In this document: positions 1 through 5,153 of the stretch, piece by piece | Layout of the letters: every line of letters begins with the position of its first letter | How positions within the stretch are numbered: the stretch's first letter is position 1 | From: Dehalococcoidia bacterium | GTDB taxonomy: Bacteria > Chloroflexota > Dehalococcoidia > JAUYDP01 | Assembly: GCA_030691805.1 (NCBI GenBank) | Contig: JAUYDP010000031.1 | Coordinates: 1-5,222 of the forward strand | Direction of reading: 5' to 3' | DNA: 5,222 nucleotides | Made by a program: the position numbers and the translations under genes | Notes under the pieces: model-generated | Told to the model about the DNA's origin: nothing | The model's database searches: none | The model's input: only the letters and a program-made list of their open reading frames with translations

Positions 1-200
1 TCTTCCGCTTCGAATTGGTCAAGCTCCCCCTTACGCACCTTTTTCCATATCACGTTACCGAACTCGGCGGCGAGAAGGTCTGGAGAAAAAAGGGAGTCAC
101 CACGCTCAAGGATGGCGGAGGCCGCTTCGCTGCCTTCCTCCGGCACATACCACTTGACCGCCACGCTGGCGTCAATTACTAGCTTCTCGGGAACGATCAC
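1..200 (-). CDS. vapC: VapC-type PIN-domain ribonuclease toxin, N-terminal part (cut by window edge)
   Basis: Reading leftwards from a GTG at 200-198, the frame stays open for 66 codons to the window edge, so the C-terminal half is missing. The visible protein begins (V/M)IVPEKLVIDASVAVKWYV and later reads SPDLLAAEFGNVIWKK. This is the PIN-domain pattern: the first metal-binding Asp in VIDASV (residue 10) and a Glu in the AAEFGNV helix (residue 46), both acidic active-site positions in VapC enzymes. VapC toxins are Mg2+-dependent RNases, often cutting tRNA or rRNA; the target here cannot be told. The GTG overlaps the antitoxin stop as GTGA, a translational-coupling arrangement, and no strong ribosome site of its own is seen, which supports this start. 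The last acidic residues of the PIN site lie outside the window, so whether the toxin is intact is unknown. Confidence 0.88.
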   Translation of the reverse strand, partial: MIVPEKLVIDASVAVKWYVPEEGSEAASAILERGDSLFSPDLLAAEFGNVIWKKVRKGELDQFEAE

Positions 201-436
201 CGCTCACGGTCCTGCCTCACCAGTTCCACGCTGTCACTAAATGTGCGGTCTCCTTGCGCCAGCCTTGCCCTGATGGCTGCCGCGACATGGCCGGGGCTTC
301 GAGATTGGGATCTCTCGGCTGTGTCTTCGAGAACGACCAGGAGTTCTTGTTGCAAGGACCTTCGGTTACGCTTTGCTCGTTGCTTGAGCGCATCCAGCGT
401 ATTGTGAGGCACATCACGTACGAGGATATCCGGCAT
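197..436 (-). CDS. vapB: Ribbon-helix-helix (FitA/VapB-like) antitoxin
   Basis: This complete 79-residue protein starts MPDILVRDVPHNTLDALK. Residues 2-8 form the expected beta strand, and residues about 11-42 form two helices (NTLDALKQRAKRN and SLQQELLVVLEDTA). That is the ribbon-helix-helix DNA-binding fold of FitA/VapB antitoxins. The tail ending SDSVELVRQDRER resembles the toxin-binding C-terminus of this group. It should bind VapC, block its RNase site and repress its own promoter. The ATG at 436-434 is preceded by GGAGGGG (447-441), four bases from the start, so the start is well supported. The stop overlaps the vapC start by four bases, making a two-gene operon. The exact subfamily name (VapB or FitA-like) is inferred from sequence style, not a search. 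Confidence 0.88.
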   Translation of the reverse strand: MPDILVRDVPHNTLDALKQRAKRNRRSLQQELLVVLEDTAERSQSRSPGHVAAAIRARLAQGDRTFSDSVELVRQDRER

Positions 437-476
437 AGCTCCCCTCCATTTAATGCAGAACGAAAAACTATCGTAT

Positions 477-495
477 TGATAGCATCATGCTATCA
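477..495. promoter_or_regulatory. Palindromic operator for vapBC autoregulation
   Basis: TGATAGCAT-C-ATGCTATCA is a perfect inverted repeat with 9-bp arms and a one-base centre. It covers the -10 box of the vapBC promoter. RHH antitoxins typically bind such palindromes as dimers of dimers. A third half-site, CTATC at 468-472, forms a second smaller inverted pair with GATAG at 478-482, so two adjacent binding sites are possible. The binding itself is inferred from position and symmetry. Confidence 0.62.
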
Positions 496-515
496 TGACC
501 ACCCCAACTTGTCAA
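487..515 (-). promoter_or_regulatory. vapBC promoter
   Basis: On the minus strand a perfect TTGACA (515-510) is followed after 17 bp by TAGCAT (492-487), a 4/6 match to TATAAT. Transcription would begin near 480, giving a leader of about 45 nt to the antitoxin ATG. The -10 box lies inside the palindrome at 477-495, so a bound repressor would block it. A second TTGACA lies at 533-528 but has no good -10 at the right distance. Confidence 0.6.
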
Positions 516-576
516 TATCCTGGCTAGTGTCAAGAACACCGTGCCTGGGCTGATGGAGGGGAGCTTAGTTGAAGTT

Positions 577-651
577 TGGAGCGGGCGAAGGGATTCGAAC
601 CCTCGAGCTTCTGCTTGGGAAGCAGACGTGCTACCACTGCACTACGCCCGC
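577..651 (-). tRNA. tRNA-Gly, anticodon CCC
   Basis: The reverse complement folds into a full cloverleaf. The acceptor stem GCGGGCG pairs with CGCCCGC. The D arm is GTGC-AGTGGTA-GCAC, and the anticodon stem TCTGC/GCAGA closes the loop TTCCCAA, giving anticodon CCC (reads GGG). A five-base variable loop AGCTC follows, then the T arm GAGGG-TTCGAAT-CCCTT. The cloverleaf body is 71 nt (581-651). It is followed by discriminator U and an encoded CCA (580-577). All stems pair fully apart from one G-U in the T stem. No hairpin with a T-run follows the gene, so read-through towards vapBC is possible. Confidence 0.96.
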
Positions 652-661
652 AATGTAGGTC

Positions 662-690
662 ATTATATCCGATAAGCTTTGGAGAGTCAA
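662..690 (-). promoter_or_regulatory. tRNA-Gly promoter
   Basis: On the minus strand TTGACT (690-685) and a perfect TATAAT (667-662) are separated by exactly 17 bp. The predicted start, near 655, is a few bases before the mature tRNA 5' end at 651. This is a near-consensus strong housekeeping promoter, as expected for a tRNA gene. Confidence 0.78.
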
Positions 691-695
691 CGTTA

Positions 696-724
696 TTGCC
701 CTGCGATGCCCCATGGGATATAAT
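696..724 (+). promoter_or_regulatory. tupABC promoter
   Basis: TTGCCC (696-701, 4/6 match to TTGACA) is followed after 17 bp by a perfect TATAAT (719-724), placing the start near 731. This is 23 bases before the first helix of the leader aptamer and about 195 bases before tupA. The -35 box sits 5 bp from the -35 of the divergent tRNA promoter. Confidence 0.65.
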
Positions 725-753
725 TGTCCCGGTAACCCATCGAAAACCGAATA

Positions 754-863
754 GGTCTCTCCGAGCAACGCTGACCTAAGGGCCAGGCACGGGCCTATGG
801 TATGTTTGCCGGTAGGGTACAGCCGGAAACGGCCGTGTCTCCCAGTGCGGAAAGGAGGGAACC
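754..863 (+). ncRNA. Moco/Tuco-type riboswitch aptamer in the tup leader
   Basis: The leader folds as follows. P1 is GGTCTCTCC (754-762) with GGAGGGAACC (854-863), nine pairs with one G-U and a bulged A861. An inner helix is CGCTG (769-773) with CAGTG (843-847). An arm at 775-800 has CCTAAG and TATGG facing each other, closed by GGCC/GGCC; this is the canonical 11-nt receptor for GAAA tetraloops. An arm at 816-839 is capped by GCCG-GAAA-CGGC. A tetraloop and matching receptor, plus purine-rich joins such as AGTGCGGAAA, agree with the published molybdenum-cofactor riboswitch class. Members of that class precede molybdate and tungstate transport genes. The 801-815 linker makes no stable stem, which may mean the P3-lacking tungsten-cofactor variant. 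The class is recalled from memory; a covariance-model search would settle it. The ligand is inferred. Confidence 0.82.
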
Positions 864-882
864 CAGGGCCAGGTCCTCCTTT
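851..882 (+). promoter_or_regulatory. Antiterminator hairpin of the tup leader
   Basis: AAAGGAGG (851-858) pairs with CCTCCTTT (875-882), and ACC (861-863) with GGT (872-874), around a loop of CAGGGCCA. The 5' arm uses the same bases as the 3' strand of P1, and the 3' arm uses bases of the terminator stem. It can form only when P1 does not, and it would then prevent the terminator. It also precedes T residues, so it could itself act as a weak terminator; the direction of control given here is inferred. Confidence 0.55.
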
Positions 883-903
883 TTTTCGAGGGCCTTTATT
901 TTT
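871..903 (+). terminator. Intrinsic terminator of the tup leader (riboswitch expression platform)
   Basis: AGGTCCTC (871-878) pairs with GAGGGCCT (888-895) in an 8-bp stem with one G-T pair and a nine-base loop, followed by TTATTTTT (896-903). It ends 22 bases before tupA. Its 5' arm overlaps the antiterminator, so termination and antitermination are exclusive. With P1 formed, the antiterminator 5' arm is captured and this hairpin is free to fold, switching tupABC off. Confidence 0.68.
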
Positions 904-925
904 AGCGTTTCTAGGAGGCTAACCA

Positions 926-1804
926 ATGATGTTATACTTCAAAATCCAGGAGTTTCGATTGTTCGCTGGCCGAAGCTTGGTTCTAATTATGGCGAGCGTC
1001 TTCTTGGTGGCGATTGCCTCCTGTAATCAAAGCGCGCCCGCTAATAAAGAAGTCATCCTCGCCACTACCACCAGCACCTACGACACCGGCCTTCTGGACG
1101 TGCTGGTACCCGACTTTCAAAAGAAGACGGGCTATGTGGTGAAGCCCATCGCGGTGGGAACGGGCCAGGCCCTGGCCTTGGGAGAGCGGGGTGAGGCCGA
1201 TGTGCTTCTGGTCCATGCCCCTTCCTCTGAGAAGAAGCTGATTGAGAGCGGGGCGGCCATTGACAGAAGGCTGGTGATGCACAACTCCTTCGCAATTGTT
1301 GGCCCGGCCGCCGATCCCGCGGGCATAAGGAACAGTAAGGACGCAGTCTCAGCGTTCAAAAAGATCGCCGACTCCAAGGTCCTCTTCTTCTCCCGGGGGG
1401 ACGATTCCGGGACCGACAAGATGGAAAAGGACCTCTGGAAGAGAGCCGGCGCCAGGCCAGATGGACCGGTCTATCAGGAAACCGGCCAGGGCATGGGGGC
1501 CACGTTGCGGATCGCATCAGAAAAAGGGGGGTACACGCTGACGGACCGGGGTACCTTCCTCTCCCAGAAAAAGACCTTGTCGCTGGAAGTTAAGGTGGAA
1601 GGAGACCCCAGCCTCCTTAATATCTATTCGGTTATGCTGGTGAATCCCGAGAAATATCCCAAAGTCAATGCCCAGGGAGCTCGGGCCTTTGCCGATTACA
1701 TGGTATCCAGGGAGACCCAGAGTATTATACAGAGCTTTGGCCTGGACAAGTTCGGAGAGGCGCTTTTCGTGGCAGACGCCGGAAAGCAGGAGGAAGACCT
1801 CTAG
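926..1804 (+). CDS. tupA: Tungstate ABC transporter, substrate-binding lipoprotein TupA
   Basis: This complete 292-residue protein captures tungstate outside the membrane and passes it to TupB. It has a signal sequence with hydrophobic core at about residues 17-30 and a lipobox ending I-A-S-C, so Cys33 should be lipidated. The mature part carries TupA landmarks: ATTTSTYDTGLL at 46-56 (the TTTS anion-binding motif), VGTGQAL at 77-83, RGEADVLLVHAP at 88-99, SRGDDSGTD at 157-165 and ETGQGMG near 185-191. The TTTS and SRGDxSGT loops bind the oxyanion in the family. The start ATG at 926 follows AGGAGG (913-918) by 7 bases; a second ATG adjoins it. Molybdate cannot be excluded as a substrate, but the overall pattern is TupA rather than ModA. 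It is first in a three-gene operon behind the riboswitch leader. Confidence 0.93.
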   Translation: MMLYFKIQEFRLFAGRSLVLIMASVFLVAIASCNQSAPANKEVILATTTSTYDTGLLDVLVPDFQKKTGYVVKPIAVGTGQALALGERGEADVLLVHAPSSEKKLIESGAAIDRRLVMHNSFAIVGPAADPAGIRNSKDAVSAFKKIADSKVLFFSRGDDSGTDKMEKDLWKRAGARPDGPVYQETGQGMGATLRIASEKGGYTLTDRGTFLSQKKTLSLEVKVEGDPSLLNIYSVMLVNPEKYPKVNAQGARAFADYMVSRETQSIIQSFGLDKFGEALFVADAGKQEEDL

Positions 1805-1807
1805 CAG

Positions 1808-2509
1808 ATGGACGTCATTTGGGAAGGTATCGGCCAGGCGCTCCGGCTCATCCTCAGCGGGGACCCCGATCTGTTACAGATAGTTTTCTTATCGCTGGTG
1901 GTTTCCGGCAGCGCCACTGTTCTCAGTATAATCGTTGGCATACCCTACGGCACGCTCTTAGCCCTGAATCGCTTCGCCGGTCGCTCTTTCATGTTGGGGC
2001 TGGTGAACACCGGCATGGGAATGCCCCCAGTGGTGGTCGGCCTGGTCCTGAGTATTTTTCTATGGAGGAGCGGCCCACTGGGCTTCCTGAATATGCTCTA
2101 TACCCCCGTAGCAATGGTGGTGGCACAGTTTCTTATCGCCACTCCTATCGTTACCGGGGTCAGCATGGCGGCCATCGCCCAGTTGGACCCCAAGCTCCGT
2201 CTCCAGATGCTGGGCCTCGGGGCTTCGCGACTTCAGCTTCTATGGGTCCTGTTTCAGGAGGCCCGACTGCCCCTGCTCACCGCAGTAATGGCTGGATTCG
2301 GAGGGGTTATCTCGGAGGTCGGCTCCGTGATCATGGTAGGTGGAAATATAAAGGGACAGACCCGCGTATTGACCACTGCTATTGTCACCGAGACAAGTCG
2401 CGGTAGCTTCGGTCTGGCCATGGCGCTGGGAGTAATCCTTCTGGCACTGGCTTTCGGCGCTAATCTATTGCTGACACTACTTCAGCAGAAGGGGAGGCCG
2501 GTCCGGTGA
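1808..2509 (+). CDS. tupB: Tungstate ABC transporter, permease TupB
   Basis: This 233-residue integral membrane protein forms the tungstate channel. Hydrophobic segments lie at about residues 25-52, 62-86, 99-121, 154-178 and 201-226. The cytoplasmic coupling (EAA-like) loop is at about 125-155 and includes LGLGASRLQLLWVLFQEAR, where TupC should dock. Signature stretches such as NTGMGMPPVVVGL (67-79), GFGGVISEVGSVIMVGGNI (163-181) and TRVLTTAIVTETSRG (185-199) are characteristic of TupB and its close relatives. The start lies 3 bases after the tupA stop. An AGGAGG inside the end of tupA (1788-1793) is 14 bases before the ATG, which is a rather long spacing. The stop overlaps the tupC start by 4 bases. 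Confidence 0.93.
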   Translation: MDVIWEGIGQALRLILSGDPDLLQIVFLSLVVSGSATVLSIIVGIPYGTLLALNRFAGRSFMLGLVNTGMGMPPVVVGLVLSIFLWRSGPLGFLNMLYTPVAMVVAQFLIATPIVTGVSMAAIAQLDPKLRLQMLGLGASRLQLLWVLFQEARLPLLTAVMAGFGGVISEVGSVIMVGGNIKGQTRVLTTAIVTETSRGSFGLAMALGVILLALAFGANLLLTLLQQKGRPVR

Positions 2510-3591
2510 CCGCCCTGTTGGAGATGAGAGACCTGCTGGTTATCCTGAATGGCAAGCCAGCCCTGGACATTAAAAGCCTGATGGTGGAGAAGGGCGAAAC
2601 CCTTGCGGTAATCGGACCTAATGGGGCGGGAAAGAGCACTCTCTTGAAGGTGCTGGCCCTACTACAAAAGCCATCTCAGGGACAGCTCTTGCTGGATGGC
2701 AAGCCTGTTCGCTTCAGTGGCAACCTCTTGTCGCAACGGAGACGGTTGGCCCTGGTCATGCAGCAGCCACTTTTGAGGGGCACTACCACTTTCGAAAACG
2801 TGGCCACGGGACTGCGGTTTCGTCGGGTTTTGGGGAGTGAGGTTAGGAGACGGGTCGAAGACTGGCTGGGCCGGTTAGGCATCAGCCTCCTGGCGGCACG
2901 CCACGCCCACACTCTGTCCGGGGGCGAGGCCCAACGGACCAGCCTGGCCCGCGCCCTGGTGTTGCAGCCCGACTTGTTATTACTGGACGAGCCTTTCGCC
3001 GATCTGGACCCTCCCACCAGGGAGGACCTGATGTCCGAGATCAGGTCAATCCTACATGAGACCGGGACTACCGCGGTCTTCGTTACCCACGACCGGGATG
3101 AGGCCCTTCGGCTAGGGGATAGGCTGGCAGTGATGATGGATGGCCGGGTGCTCCAGGAGGGCCGGCCTCAAGAAGTGTTGGCACGGCCCGCCAGCCAGGA
3201 GGTGGCCGCCTTCGTCGGGACAGAAACGGTCCTACCAGGAGTAGTTAGGAACGAACAGCAGGGACTGCTGGACGTGGAGGTAGCGCCGGAAAAGCACGTT
3301 GCCGCAGTGGGCCGGTCCACTGTAGGAAGCCAGGTGCTGGTCTGTTTGCGCCCGGAGGAAGTGACGCTATTGGAGCCGCACCAGGAGGGGCACAGCAGCG
3401 CTCGTAACCACTTTCTCGGTACGGTCCAGGAGGTCTCAGACTTGGGCCTTTTCCTCCGGGTAACCCTGGACTGCGGCTTCCCAATAGTGGCTTACGCCAC
3501 CCGCATCTCTGTCTCAGAGATGGCCATAGCCCTGGGTCAACCCCTGGTGGCCAGCTTCAAGGCCACCGCGGTCCATCTGATCCCTCAATAG
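2506..3591 (+). CDS. tupC: Tungstate ABC transporter, ATP-binding protein TupC
   Basis: This 361-residue ATPase powers the TupB channel. Its N-terminal nucleotide-binding domain has Walker A GPNGAGKST (37-45), the Q-loop at Gln86, signature LSGGEAQR (137-144), Walker B LLLLDEP with Asp161/Glu162, a D-loop near 165-168 and the H-loop His195. All catalytic residues are present. Residues about 240-360 form a C-terminal extension. The last part (about 300-358, from NHFLGTVQEV to FKATAVHLI) looks like a TOBE domain, which in molybdate/tungstate and related importers can bind oxyanions and adjust activity. The start is GTG at 2506, overlapping the tupB stop as GTGA. It follows GGGGAGG (2491-2497) by 8 bases, so TupB and TupC are probably translationally coupled. 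The operon ends here. Confidence 0.92.
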   Translation: MTALLEMRDLLVILNGKPALDIKSLMVEKGETLAVIGPNGAGKSTLLKVLALLQKPSQGQLLLDGKPVRFSGNLLSQRRRLALVMQQPLLRGTTTFENVATGLRFRRVLGSEVRRRVEDWLGRLGISLLAARHAHTLSGGEAQRTSLARALVLQPDLLLLDEPFADLDPPTREDLMSEIRSILHETGTTAVFVTHDRDEALRLGDRLAVMMDGRVLQEGRPQEVLARPASQEVAAFVGTETVLPGVVRNEQQGLLDVEVAPEKHVAAVGRSTVGSQVLVCLRPEEVTLLEPHQEGHSSARNHFLGTVQEVSDLGLFLRVTLDCGFPIVAYATRISVSEMAIALGQPLVASFKATAVHLIPQ

Positions 3592-3619
3592 CGGCTAGCT
3601 GTTACCAGAGCTCTCCGCT
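3590..3619 (+). other. Weak hairpin at the end of tupC, possible RNA 3' end structure
   Basis: AGCGG (3590-3594) pairs with CCGCT (3615-3619), and the inner AGC (3597-3599) with GCT (3610-3612), across a symmetrical CT/CT internal loop. It begins in the tupC stop codon. No T-run follows, so it is not a convincing intrinsic terminator; it may stabilise the mRNA end or be chance. Confidence 0.25.
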
Positions 3620-3671
3620 CCGGTATTCTAGTGCTTAGTTGCAGAAGTTCACGTCCTTTTGAAGGCAGGTT

Positions 3672-3737
3672 GAGACCCTTCGCTACGCTCAGGGTGACAT
3701 GGTGGCAAATGTCATTCTGAGCGTAGCGAAGAATCTC
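3672..3737. repeat. Long imperfect inverted repeat (MITE/REP-like)
   Basis: Two 29-base arms (3672-3700 and 3709-3737) are reverse complements at 25 of 29 positions around the 8-base loop GGTGGCAA. On the plus-strand RNA two differences are G-U pairs and two are C-A mismatches. The arm core GTCATTCTGAGC-GTAGCGAAGAATCTC is of a kind I recognise as dispersed in intergenic regions of Chloroflexota and several other bacterial groups. It lies in the 296-bp gap between tupC and the dehydrogenase gene, codes for nothing evident, and has no flanking T-run. It may act as a transcript-end hairpin or be a non-autonomous mobile remnant; neither is shown. Confidence 0.8.
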
Positions 3738-3823
3738 GGTTAGCACGACGATTTATGCAAGAAAGCACTGGTCTCCGCTTTATTAATTTAAACAAGAATC
3801 ACGTGCTCAGCAGGAGCCATGCC

Positions 3824-3853
3824 TTGCCTAGCAGATAAAATAGGTGCTAGTAT
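3824..3853 (+). promoter_or_regulatory. Candidate promoter for the glutamate dehydrogenase gene
   Basis: TTGCCT (3824-3829) is followed after 18 bp by TAGTAT (3848-3853), preceded by TGC, which gives an extended -10 (TGnTAGTAT). The start would be near 3860, about 28 bases before the ATG. An alternative -10 is TAAAAT (3836-3841), which lacks a good -35. The CTAGCA/TGCTAG inverted repeat (3828-3833, 3845-3850) spans the spacer and could be a regulator site. The rest of the 3738-3887 stretch shows no recognised riboswitch or gene. Confidence 0.38.
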
Positions 3854-3887
3854 GGCGGCTAAGAGCATGAGGTATAGGAGGTCCTAG

Positions 3888-5153
3888 ATGGCAAAGGCGC
3901 AACTCGCATCCACCGTCGCCCTAAGTCCCCTGGATACTGCCCACAAGCAGTTGGACATCGTCGCAGACCGGTTGAACCTTGACCCGGGCTTGCGGGAGGT
4001 GTTGCGGACCCCCAAGCGAGAGCTTATTGTGCACTTCCCGGTCCGGATGGACGACGGTCGTATCCGGATATTCGAGGGATACAGGGTGCAACACAATATT
4101 GCCCGGGGGCCGGCTAAAGGAGGGATCCGGTACCATCCCAACCTCTGTTTGGACGATGTCCGGGCATTGGCAATGTGGATGACGTGGAAATGCGCGGTAG
4201 TGGGAATCCCCTTTGGCGGCGCCAAGGGCGGAGTAGTCTGTAACCCCAAATCCATGTCTAAGGGAGAACTGGAGCGACTCACTCGCCGTTTCGCGACGGA
4301 GCTTTCTATCATGATTGGGCCGGAAAGCGATATACCCGCCCCCGATATGAATACCAATGCCCAAATAATGGCCTGGTTCATGGACACTTATAGCATGCAC
4401 AAGGGGTACAGCGTGCCGGCCATCGTCACCGGCAAACCTATCTCTATTGGAGGTTCTGAGGGCCGCTTCGAAGCAACTGGAATAGGGGTCGCCATTACCA
4501 TTCGCGAGGCTGCCACGCGCCTGGGTACTCCCCTTCAGAACGCGAGAGTGGCGGTCCAGGGTTTCGGCAACGTGGGGTCTGTGGCTGCCCTTTATCTACA
4601 GAACTTAGGCTGCCGGGTCATCGCCATCAGCGATTCCCAGGGGGGCGTATTCAGCGGAGAAGGACTCGACATAAGAGAGGCCATGCGTTATAAGGAGGCA
4701 CAGGGGCAATTGGATGGCTTCGCCGAGAGGATTAGTAACGCGGACCTGCTGGAGTTGCCTTGCGACGTACTTGTGCCAGCAGCCATGGAGGACCAAATCA
4801 CCGCCGAGAATGCTCCTCGTATTAATACGAAATTGCTAGCGGAGGCCGCCAATGGCCCCATCACCCCTGAAGCCGATGCAATTCTAGCGGAGAAGCGGGT
4901 CTTTCTCCTGCCGGATATCCTAGCCAATGCGGGAGGAGTGACCGTTAGCTATTTCGAATGGGTGCAGGACCTTCAGGCGTTCTTCTGGAAAGAAGCGGAG
5001 ATCAAGGCGAAACTGGAATCGGTCATGGTAAGCTCTTTTAACGACGTGTACCGTATGGCCCAGGAGCAAGGGACAGACATGCGCCTGGCGGCGTATATGC
5101 TGGCAGTAAGGCGCGTTACGGAGGCTATCGCCGCTCGAGGGATTTACCCTTAG
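3888..5153 (+). CDS. gdhA: Glutamate dehydrogenase (Glu/Leu/Phe/Val dehydrogenase family)
   Basis: This complete 421-residue enzyme interconverts glutamate with 2-oxoglutarate and ammonia, using NAD(P). The N-terminal domain carries PAKGGIRYHP with Lys77, MTWKCAVVGIPFGGAKGGV with Lys101 and catalytic Lys113, and PAPDMNTN with catalytic Asp153. Spacing between these matches the classical hexameric enzymes. The Rossmann domain has GFGNVG at 225-230, and NAGGVTVSYFEW at 347-358 gives Ser354. Lys77 and Ser354 are the positions that contact the glutamate side-chain carboxylate, favouring glutamate over leucine or phenylalanine. An Asp (249) after the second beta strand fits NAD use, but cofactor preference is uncertain. 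The ATG at 3888 follows AGGAGGT (3876-3882) at good spacing. The gene stands alone on the plus strand; no clear terminator is visible in the 69 bases that follow. Confidence 0.95.
   Translation: MAKAQLASTVALSPLDTAHKQLDIVADRLNLDPGLREVLRTPKRELIVHFPVRMDDGRIRIFEGYRVQHNIARGPAKGGIRYHPNLCLDDVRALAMWMTWKCAVVGIPFGGAKGGVVCNPKSMSKGELERLTRRFATELSIMIGPESDIPAPDMNTNAQIMAWFMDTYSMHKGYSVPAIVTGKPISIGGSEGRFEATGIGVAITIREAATRLGTPLQNARVAVQGFGNVGSVAALYLQNLGCRVIAISDSQGGVFSGEGLDIREAMRYKEAQGQLDGFAERISNADLLELPCDVLVPAAMEDQITAENAPRINTKLLAEAANGPITPEADAILAEKRVFLLPDILANAGGVTVSYFEWVQDLQAFFWKEAEIKAKLESVMVSSFNDVYRMAQEQGTDMRLAAYMLAVRRVTEAIAARGIYP

Larger units (their letters stand above)
437..565. repeat. 13-bp inverted repeat: antitoxin ribosome site and an upstream complementary copy
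   Basis: AGCTCCCCTCCAT at 437-449 and ATGGAGGGGAGCT at 553-565 are exact reverse complements, 103 bp apart. The inner copy contains the Shine-Dalgarno sequence of the antitoxin gene. The outer copy lies upstream of the vapBC promoter and just downstream of the tRNA-Gly gene on the same strand. An RNA reading through from the tRNA would therefore carry a strand able to mask the ribosome site; RNA from the vapBC promoter would not. Whether this is used is unknown. Confidence 0.6.

Noticed and set aside
577..651. tRNA-Gly as an integration (att) site for an island carrying vapBC
   Set aside because: I found no second copy of the tRNA 3' end and no integrase within the window.
576..779. Open frame of 67 codons beginning MERAKGFEPSSF on the plus strand
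   Set aside because: It is the antisense of the tRNA-Gly gene and runs into the promoter region; ERAKGFEPS-type frames are a familiar annotation artefact over tRNAs.
880..886. Run of seven T residues after the GGAGG...CCTCC hairpin taken as the main terminator
   Set aside because: That reading would make the ligand-bound form ON, which does not fit uptake genes. The downstream hairpin with its own T-rich tail gives consistent OFF logic, and there the T-run is simply the loop. It is not fully excluded.
802..1026. Open frame of 74 codons overlapping the tup leader and tupA start
   Set aside because: It lies within the structured riboswitch leader and overlaps tupA in another frame; no ribosome site and no recognisable protein pattern.
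3884..4400. Two long antisense frames (167 and 159 codons) over the 5' part of gdhA
   Set aside because: They are shadows of a strongly supported enzyme gene and show no domain-like sequence or ribosome site.
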